Positions 43,439 through 48,320 of a DNA stretch of 48,320 nucleotides are shown here, in pieces. The first letter of the stretch is position 1, and each line of letters opens with the position of its first letter. The position numbers and the translations under genes are program-made. The notes under the pieces are model-generated. The model worked only from the letters and a program-made list of their open reading frames with translations. It ran no database searches and was not told where the DNA came from. Location: contig JALVFE010000002.1 in assembly GCA_027030245.1 (NCBI GenBank), forward strand, positions 1 to 48,320, given 5' to 3'. Source of the stretch: Melioribacteraceae bacterium (GTDB lineage: Bacteria > Bacteroidota > Ignavibacteria > Ignavibacteriales > Melioribacteraceae).

Positions 43439-43654
43439 ATGGATAAAGAATTAAAAAATCATTTAAAACTTAAAAGATTGCAAAACGGGGATATCACTCA
43501 AGATGAACTGGCTAAAAAGTTGGGTGTATCCCGACAAACAATAAATGCAATAGAAAACGGAAAGTTTAATCCTTCGGTGAAATTAGCCTTAAAAATGGCA
43601 AAATTGTTCGGTTGCCCTGTTGAAGAAATTTTTGAATTAAAAGAGGAGGAATAA
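43439..43654 (+). CDS. Small Xre-family transcriptional regulator
   Basis: 71 residues, one HTH domain: LKLKRLQNGDITQDELAKKLGVSRQTINAIENGKFNPSVKLALKMAKLFGCPVEEIFEL. It belongs to the short YozG/SinR-like group usually found before a small membrane protein. A perfect 18-bp palindrome covers its promoter, so it probably represses itself. The next gene starts one base after its stop, with GAGGAGGA at the end of this gene. Confidence 0.92.
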   Translation: MDKELKNHLKLKRLQNGDITQDELAKKLGVSRQTINAIENGKFNPSVKLALKMAKLFGCPVEEIFELKEEE

Positions 43655-43655
43655 A

Positions 43656-44000
43656 ATGATATTCAGATTTTATTTCCAAGTCATCGTTGGTGCAATTTGT
43701 TTAATTGGTATTTTGCTTTTCGGTGAAAAAGGAATTTCCCTGCTCGCAATTTTTGCTCTGCTTCCTTTAATAATGAGATTAAGAAAAACGCCGAAGTTAG
43801 ACGAGCGCGAACTTCAACTTTTTTACAAAATAGGAAATATTACGTTGGGAATAACAATTTTATTATTGGTGGCAATCGACCTTTTATCCGATACGGTAAT
43901 ATATGGAATGAAAGTCGGTGATTTTTGGATGGAGTTGAGCGTTAGTGCAATTTTGTTTTTTCAAGGCTTAGTCGGTCTGATAATTTTCAAACTCCAGTAA
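43656..44000 (+). CDS. Small integral membrane protein paired with the Xre regulator
   Basis: 114 residues with three to four hydrophobic segments (about 7-38, 64-84, 92-112) and a conserved-looking loop KTPKLDERELQLFYKIGN between them. The DERE loop resembles the DUF2178-type membrane proteins that are regularly coded behind such Xre regulators. Function unknown; it may act as a co-sensor. Strong SD overlaps the upstream gene. Confidence 0.8.
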   Translation: MIFRFYFQVIVGAICLIGILLFGEKGISLLAIFALLPLIMRLRKTPKLDERELQLFYKIGNITLGITILLLVAIDLLSDTVIYGMKVGDFWMELSVSAILFFQGLVGLIIFKLQ

Positions 44001-44094
44001 AACACAATTAAAATTCAAACGTCTTATTAACGGTAAAAGTTTTATATTAGTTAATTGTAATTCAGAATAAAAAACTAAGGTCAGGAGAGAACAA

Positions 44095-44886
44095 ATGGAT
44101 GAGTTAAACGGACAAAACGAAAACACGAGTGAATTAAACCACACAGATAAAATGGTGGGCGTTTTTACCGAACCGAATGCTACCTTCACTGCAATCTCCA
44201 AGTTTGCGGTTAAAAATTCCGATTGGCTTATTCCTATTCTTGTGGTTATCATTGTATCCGTGGCGGCAAATTTGGCAATGATGAGCAATCCTATAATCAA
44301 AGCAACCATAATGGAAAAATCTATTAATCAAGTACAGAAAAATTTACAGGAAGCGGTAGAAGCGGGCAGACTTTCCCAAGAAAAAGCCGATGAACAACTT
44401 GAGAAAATACGGGATAACATGGAAAGAAGTATGGGCAGCCCTATACTTTCTTTCGTAGGACCTTTTCTTTACACTTTTATTACGTTTTTTATTATATCCG
44501 GAATATTCTTTCTCTTTGCCAAATTCGCTTTGGGCGGAGACGGAACATATTCCACATCGATGGTTGCTTACGGTTTACCGCATTATATAATTGTCGTTCA
44601 AACCATCATAATATTAATTTTAGCGCTTGCTATGGACAGACCGTTCAGGGATTTAAGTGTTGCGACTTTTCTCGATTACGACAGAACAACTATCGCCGGT
44701 TTTCTGCTCGGTAGATTGGATGTTTTCGCAATATGGTTTTACTCGGTTGTAAGCATTGCATACGCAAGGATGTTTAAATCCGAAAGTACGGGAAAATACT
44801 TTGCAATGATTTTCGGATTATGGATTGGATTTGGATTATTAATGTTTATCGGCGCAAAATTTCTGCCGTTTTTACGCGGATTTTAA
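44095..44886 (+). CDS. YIP1-family membrane protein
   Basis: 263 residues, GGAGAGAACAA before the ATG. A cytoplasmic N-terminus with MVGVFTEPNATFTAI (the F..P..tf..i entry of Yip1 domains) is followed by five hydrophobic helices and a charged coiled segment (INQVQKNLQEAVEAGRLSQEKADEQLEKIRDN) between the first two. Bacterial Yip1-like proteins have no established role. It could share the Xre operon's transcript (94 bases apart) but has its own upstream AT-rich region. Confidence 0.82.
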   Translation: MDELNGQNENTSELNHTDKMVGVFTEPNATFTAISKFAVKNSDWLIPILVVIIVSVAANLAMMSNPIIKATIMEKSINQVQKNLQEAVEAGRLSQEKADEQLEKIRDNMERSMGSPILSFVGPFLYTFITFFIISGIFFLFAKFALGGDGTYSTSMVAYGLPHYIIVVQTIIILILALAMDRPFRDLSVATFLDYDRTTIAGFLLGRLDVFAIWFYSVVSIAYARMFKSESTGKYFAMIFGLWIGFGLLMFIGAKFLPFLRGF

Positions 44887-44935
44887 ATTAAAAGGGACAG
44901 AAATCTTTCGTCCCAGATACTCAATATTGAAAGCA

Positions 44936-45037
44936 TGTCATGCTGTCCACTGCAAGCAGATTATTTCAGCATTTGATTTAAATTACGCGTTCTTTTTAGA
45001 TCCCGAAACGATCCGCCGAAGGCGGACGGGATGACAG
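44936..45037. repeat. Dispersed palindrome, copy D
   Basis: Left end CATGTCATGCTG, right end with GATCCGCCGAAGGCGGAC then ATGACAG. The right arm is base-identical to copy C. Confidence 0.75.
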
Positions 45038-45048
45038 GTTCTGTTCTG

Positions 45049-45205
45049 TGTCATGCTGAACTCGTTTCAGCATCTACTAAATTATTAGTCAAATTTAGTT
45101 CTTGGTCAGAAAAACGATGTTCACTCTGCTTGAGTTCGTTTTGTGATAGATAGAGAGTTCTTCTTAGATCCCGAAACGATTCGCCGTTGGCGGACGGAAT
45201 GACAG
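45049..45205. repeat. Dispersed palindrome, copy E
   Basis: Left end TGTCATGCTGAACTCGTTTC, right end AGATCCCGAAACGATTCGCC, GGCGGACGGAATGACAG. Longer than the other copies because of a central spacer of about 90 bases. Confidence 0.7.
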
Positions 45206-45443
45206 TTAATAAATTCCAAATTCCAATCGACAAATGACCGATGACAAGTGACTAATGACAAATTATTCTGTGAACAATCTGTGTTTAATCTGTGTATATC
45301 CGTGGTTTATTCTTCAGCCACAATGAATACAAAGGAAAAAATTCAAATTCCAAATAACAAATCTCAAATTACAATTTGCGTTTGACGTAGAGGACGCAAA
45401 CCTTGCATCCTTATTTATTTCACCAAATGAAGTGCGAAGGCAA

Positions 45444-46343
45444 TTAAATTCCCAAATTTAGAAAAGCCGTTAAATTCATACGCAATTGAATTTCACTTAA
45501 ACTTTTAAAGTAATCATGATAGGTTAATCCGTAATCTACGGTAAACCATTCATTCATAAAAGTTCGCAGACCGGCGCTAACGGAAGTCTTTCTTCTCGAA
45601 TAAAGACTTACAGTTTTCAAATCGAAAAGAAGATTAGACGAAGAGTAAACTTCAAATATGAATTTTGTTCTTTCGTTTACCGGAAAATCTATTCCACCGA
45701 AATAATTCAACATTTTCAAATTACCGTTATCGTTTCCCGGAAATGCACCGCCCGACTCCACATTAAAATTCCGGTATCCGACAATCCCGTATGATAATCC
45801 CGCGCTTACATTTGTCGCTCCGAAAATTCTTTTTGTAAAAACACCGTAAAATCTAAAAGCGGAAACGTCAAAATTAAATTCGCTTAGTCCCGCTTTTGAA
45901 CCTTCCGGTAATATGGTTTTCATTCCTTCTTCATTTACGTTAAAATTCAGAATATTAATATTGGTTTCTGCTCCGACGGAAAAACCGGGAGTAAAAACAT
46001 TTTCATTGAAAAGTTTGATTTTAATTCCGGCAATATTTTCATTTGCTTTAAAATTCATCGATGTAAAATTTTGAGGAACAGTTTTAACCTGAAATTCTAA
46101 AAAGCCCCCGAAACCAATACCAACGGCGCTGTTAAAACTTTCGATTCCGCTATCGTTGAAATTGCTTCCCATTGAGAATGCAAAATCGAAGGGGCGCAAA
46201 ACCCGGTAGGTTGACGTGTAAAACAATTGATTAACTGTGTGCTCGAAAACAAAAATATCGGATTGTTCAGTTTTGTAATTTGATGATTGAGCTTGTAAAA
46301 CAGTAAAAGAATACAATAACAAAATCAAAGTCCCGAATTTCAT
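45444..46343 (-). CDS. Outer-membrane beta-barrel protein, unknown function
   Basis: 299 residues with signal peptide (about 1-19, ending LQAQ). Alternating strands with aromatic girdles (FDFAFSMGSNF, AVGIGFGGFLEFQVK, TPGFSVGAETNINILNF, VSAGLSYGIVGYRNF, FIFEVYSSSNLLFDLK, SVSAGLRTFMNEWFTVDYGLTYHDYF) suggest a 12- to 14-stranded barrel. No specific family (YjbH-like is possible). Single gene, divergent from the NifX-like gene. Confidence 0.75.
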   Translation of the reverse strand: MKFGTLILLLYSFTVLQAQSSNYKTEQSDIFVFEHTVNQLFYTSTYRVLRPFDFAFSMGSNFNDSGIESFNSAVGIGFGGFLEFQVKTVPQNFTSMNFKANENIAGIKIKLFNENVFTPGFSVGAETNINILNFNVNEEGMKTILPEGSKAGLSEFNFDVSAFRFYGVFTKRIFGATNVSAGLSYGIVGYRNFNVESGGAFPGNDNGNLKMLNYFGGIDFPVNERTKFIFEVYSSSNLLFDLKTVSLYSRRKTSVSAGLRTFMNEWFTVDYGLTYHDYFKSLSEIQLRMNLTAFLNLGI

Positions 46344-46495
46344 TTTCCGCTCAAATTAATTTGAATTTACTTTCAATTAATTGAAAACGGACATCCGAAT
46401 TTTGTTTTGTATCACAATTAGGAATATTTTTTATTTTCTTTTACTTTCATAAGTTTAGGGTATAAAATATTTCTTATTTATCAAAGGAGAAAAAG

Positions 46496-46894
46496 ATGAA
46501 AGTAGGCGTGGCAACAGGAAATTATAAAAACGTTGTCGGTCATCCCGGCAGATGCAAAGGATTCATCGTATTTACCGTTGAAGACGGTAAAATTACAAAT
46601 AAAGAAGAAAGGGAAAACATATTCCGGCACAATCACGATCACCATCATGAACACAATCATGACCATTCCGATCATCATCACGGTAACGGTCACGATCATA
46701 ATCATGCTCATGCTGCATTGGGAAGATCGATTGCGGAAATGCTGCAAGATTGCGATTATTTCATTGCAAAAACGATGGGACAGGGTTTCATAAACCAGTT
46801 AAATTATTTTAACATCAAACCCGCTATTGTTGAAAATACCAATGATGCGGAAACAGCCGTAATGAAGTTAGTTGAACATTTGAAGGAAAAATAG
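46496..46894 (+). CDS. NifX/NafY-family (dinitrogenase FeMo-cofactor-binding-like) protein with a histidine-rich insert
   Basis: 132 residues; AAGGAG before the ATG. The fold is recognised from MKVGVATGNYKNVVGHPGRCKGFIVFTVEDGKI at the start and GRSIAEMLQDCDYFIAKTMGQGFINQLNYFNIKPAIVEN at the end. Between them residues 45-73 contain 15 His in 29, alternating with Asp and Asn, which is a metal-binding segment. No nif gene is in the window, so a role in nitrogenase assembly is unsupported; metal handling or a relative of the archaeal MTH1175 type is more likely. Confidence 0.85.
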   Translation: MKVGVATGNYKNVVGHPGRCKGFIVFTVEDGKITNKEERENIFRHNHDHHHEHNHDHSDHHHGNGHDHNHAHAALGRSIAEMLQDCDYFIAKTMGQGFINQLNYFNIKPAIVENTNDAETAVMKLVEHLKEK

Positions 46895-46969
46895 ATACAA
46901 AGGACACGGTGTAATTTCTCCCCGAATACTTTTGCTTAACTGTTGCCGAGGTCGATACCCCGGCAAGCG

Positions 46970-47113
46970 TATTGTTACGGTATTAGTTGCGTGTGATTGT
47001 TTTTTATTTACAGGCATTGCGATTTCCCGAGTGAGAATGTTATAGATTTTGAGGGTAACGAACCCCTCCTCAGTCCTCCCCTTTGCCAAAGGGGAGGAAG
47101 CAGGTTTGATTGT
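46970..47113 (-). pseudogene. Decayed T9SS sorting-domain fragment 1
   Basis: On the - strand the frame reads TIKPASSPLAKGRTEEGFVTLKIYNILTREIAMPVNKKQSH, which aligns with the sorting domains at 4486-5043 and 5059-6651 and includes the palindrome-coded insert. The NPFNP entry is lost, DVLG has become NILT, and the domain breaks off after KKQS. No mature protein is attached. Confidence 0.75.
47066..47102 (-). repeat. Palindromic repeat element in T9SS remnant (copy 3)
   Basis: CCTCCCCTTTGCCAAAGGGG-AGG as seen on +, the reverse complement of copy 1, with CCTCAGTCCTCCCC in place of the CCTCGG variant. The stem is intact in this copy although the host gene is dead. Confidence 0.75.
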
Positions 47114-47249
47114 TTTACTCCGACAAATTAGCGTACAATTAAATCTTTAACTTATTCCCAAGAAAATAAGGATTTTGCCGGTTGGTATCTGGTGGAGAAG
47201 ATTTGTCTTTTACTCCCCGGAAATATAGTTTCTTACTCTTGCTCATAAT

Positions 47250-47286
47250 CTTAATCTTGCCCTAAAAATATTTGATCAAGATTAAG
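47250..47286. repeat. Hairpin in the T9SS graveyard
   Basis: CTTAATCTTG (47250-47259) and CAAGATTAAG (47277-47286) form a perfect 10-bp stem with a 17-base loop. No T-run; it separates the two T9SS remnants. Confidence 0.55.
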
Positions 47287-47334
47287 AGTAAGATCATGAT
47301 TAAGAATTTATTTACTATATGTTCACTGTTGCAG

Positions 47335-47500
47335 AGCTTGATACCTTGGCAAAAATAATGTTACATTGAAATTTTCATGTGGTTATTTTTATTCAATGTT
47401 TTTATTCCTTTTCCCGGAACATCGTAAACAATGAGTTTCACTTTTTCCCTCTCGCTTTTTATGTCTGACGGTATTTCATATTTAATTGGTATCTGCCGGA
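47335..47500 (-). pseudogene. Decayed T9SS sorting-domain fragment 2
   Basis: On the - strand: PIKYEIPSDIKSEREKVKLIVYDVPGKGIKTLNKNNH, corresponding to TTIKYEIP...VKLIVYDVLGKEIKTLVNKNH of intact domains, then frameshifts. Sequence flanking it (ACTGTTGC.GAG.T.GATACC) repeats that flanking fragment 1, so both come from one duplicated unit. Confidence 0.65.
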
Positions 47501-47558
47501 GAGGAGAAATTTTTCCCAACATTGATTTTTAACGTCGGCAAAATTTTTACAGTAAAAA

Positions 47559-47580
47559 TGTCGAGGCGCGGGCCTCGACA
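47559..47580. repeat. Word hairpin TGTCGAGGC
   Basis: TGTCGAGGC and GCCTCGACA form a perfect 9-bp stem with a GCGG loop. Confidence 0.65.
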
Positions 47581-47682
47581 TCAGTGCAAATGCCATACTT
47601 CTTCCGGGTGCCAAGCTCCATACCAAGGCATTGTCTGAACATGATTAAATCTTTAACTTTTTCTTATTGAAGATTGAACCCC

Positions 47683-47886
47683 GCGACTTCAGTCGCTGGA
47701 TAAGAAACACAAACCAAAAAGAAAGGAACCGATTCATCGGTTTCCGTGGTGACTACCATATTTTAGCCAACGAATGCGACATGGAATTTTCCATTACAAA
47801 ACCCGTTGAAACGGTTCCGGTTTATCTTTTTATGCTTATTCACTGGCTCACGGGGTTATCGCTTTTCCCACGGATAAATCCGTGGG
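47683..47886. repeat. Cluster of four REP-like hairpins
   Basis: GCGACT-TC-AGTCGC (47683-47696), AACCGAT-TC-ATCGGTT (47727-47742), CCGTT-GA-AACGG (47803-47814) and CCCACGGAT-AA-ATCCGTGGG (47867-47886) follow one another with two-base loops. Short GC-rich hairpins with tiny loops in clusters are typical of REP/BIME arrays mobilised by RAYT (TnpA-REP) transposases. No RAYT gene is in the window. Confidence 0.65.
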
Positions 47887-47912
47887 GTTAGCGTGTGTTG
47901 AGAAGTAAGAAG

Positions 47913-47942
47913 TGTAGGGACAAGGCATGCCTTGTCCCTACA
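47913..47942. repeat. Perfect 30-bp palindrome
   Basis: TGTAGGGACAAGGCA followed directly by its exact reverse complement TGCCTTGTCCCTACA. It begins 18 bases beyond the stop of the T9SS gene at 47960 and could also end its transcript, though no T-run follows. Confidence 0.8.
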
Positions 47943-47959
47943 AATTTGGTCATTTGATA

Positions 47960-48320
47960 CTATTTCATCAAAATCATTTTCTTCGTTTGGGAAAATCCCC
48001 CAGCGGTAAGTTTGTAGAAATATAAACCGGTCGGGAGATTTGCGGCATTAAAGTTAACCGAATAATAGCCCGGCGATTTTGCTTCGTTTACAAGTGTTGC
48101 AACTTCCCTTCCAAGAACATCGTATACAATAAGTTTTACGTCTTTCGTTTCACGTTTTGCATTTCCCGGAATTTCATATTTAATTGTAGTAGTAGGGTTA
48201 AACGGATTAGGGTAGTTTTGGAACAGAATAGCATTTTCCGCTAACGGTTTGTCTACCGATATATTTTGTGTTTTTCCGGTATATTGTTTTCCTATAACAT
48301 TCGTCTCCGATTCTATTGTT
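47960..48320 (-). CDS. C-terminal part of a T9SS cargo protein (5' end outside the window)
   Basis: The - strand frame gives 119 residues to a TAG at 47960-47962 and runs open to the window edge. It has a complete type-A sorting domain: LFQNYPNPFNPTTTIKYEIP, LIVYDVLGREVATLVN, SPGYYSVNFNAANLPTGLYFYKL and KKMILMK. The loop after KYEIP is GNAKRETKD rather than the palindrome-coded insert found elsewhere. The cargo part is not visible, so the function is unknown. Confidence 0.85.
   Translation of the reverse strand, partial: TIESETNVIGKQYTGKTQNISVDKPLAENAILFQNYPNPFNPTTTIKYEIPGNAKRETKDVKLIVYDVLGREVATLVNEAKSPGYYSVNFNAANLPTGLYFYKLTAGGFSQTKKMILMK

Larger units (their letters stand above)
44887..45443. 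other. Repeat-rich intergenic region
   Basis: About 560 bases without a gene. It contains a decayed word hairpin (44894-44914), two dispersed palindromes (44936-45037 and 45049-45205), a block of the type CTGTGTTTAATCTGTGTATATCCGTGG (45273-45307 region) and another decayed word hairpin (45392-45410). Confidence 0.65.
46895..47959. other. Region without an intact gene: T9SS remnants, REP-like hairpins and long palindromes
   Basis: About 1,065 bases. It holds two decayed T9SS sorting-domain fragments on the - strand (46970-47113 and about 47335-47500), a hairpin CTTAATCTTG/CAAGATTAAG (47250-47286), a word hairpin (47559-47580), four REP-like hairpins (47683-47886) and a 30-bp palindrome (47913-47942). 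Confidence 0.7.

Noticed and set aside
45051-45233. 60-residue ORF on the - strand
   Set aside because: It lies fully within dispersed palindrome copy E.
46496-46894. Nitrogen fixation locus
   Set aside because: Only a NifX-fold protein is present; no nifHDK, nifB or nifE/N genes in the window.
46868-47089. 73-residue ORF on the - strand as an intact gene
   Set aside because: It starts inside the palindrome element of a dead T9SS sorting domain; it is a pseudogene fragment.
47667-47891. 74-residue + ORF
   Set aside because: It spans the four REP-like hairpins, and its start lacks a ribosome site; the residues are those of the hairpins.

Overview
The window looks like a chromosome segment from a free-living, AT-rich, Gram-negative member of the Bacteroidota/Chlorobi lineage, most likely Ignavibacteria/Melioribacter-like. 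Evidence: several secreted proteins end in the type IX secretion (T9SS) type-A sorting domain in its Ignavibacteria-like form (YPNPFNP, then VYDVLGREVATLVN, then SGVYxYKL, then KKMxLMK). There is also a TonB-dependent receptor with a carboxypeptidase-like N-terminal domain, many DUFs typical of the phylum, and the sigma-54/HslVU/AmmeMemoRadiSam housekeeping set. I see no rRNA, tRNA or CRISPR array.

Layout. 1-8172: the tail of an IS3-family element, a small membrane protein, two paralogous secreted fibre proteins with phage-type S74 autochaperone domains, and three T9SS cargo proteins, all on the + strand. 8345-15555: an OmpA-family protein, a small Cys-rich protein on the opposite strand, then a locus of membrane protein + winged-helix regulator, TPR-DUF2141 protein, TonB-dependent receptor and lipoprotein. 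The two promoter regions of this locus carry the same palindromic operator. 15603-23851: valS, an EamA transporter, aat, a lipoprotein, serC, a DUF1015 gene and a DUF3109 gene. 23285-29769: a tight + strand run of DUF3109, rpoN, an isoprenylcysteine-methyltransferase-like protein, a SurA-like chaperone, hslV and hslU, closed by a bidirectional terminator. 29845-31675: a peroxide-stress set on the - strand (dps, peroxiredoxin, PerR-like regulator) with the same AT palindrome in front of perR and dps. 31796-33618: an ECF sigma/anti-sigma/TonB-C lipoprotein operon. 33650-42719: methyltransferase, orphan ParA, GroES-like protein, metallopeptidase, AmmeMemoRadiSam A and B, AAA-DUF4143 ATPase, DUF4905 protein and tryptophanase. 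43439-46894: Xre regulator + membrane partner, a YIP1 protein, an outer-membrane barrel and a NifX-like protein with a histidine-rich insert. 46895-48320: a graveyard of decayed T9SS sorting domains, REP-like hairpins and long palindromes, ending in the 3' end of another T9SS gene.

The most rewarding signals are not single genes. (i) A palindromic repeat sits in frame inside the same surface loop of T9SS sorting domains, and a second repeat-like sequence may occupy that loop in other copies. (ii) Two fibre paralogues keep the Ser/Lys autocleavage dyad. (iii) Four clean operator palindromes can be paired with local regulators or promoters. (iv) The intergenic regions hold at least three families of dispersed palindromic repeats. 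All functional names rest on motif recognition by eye; no database search was run.
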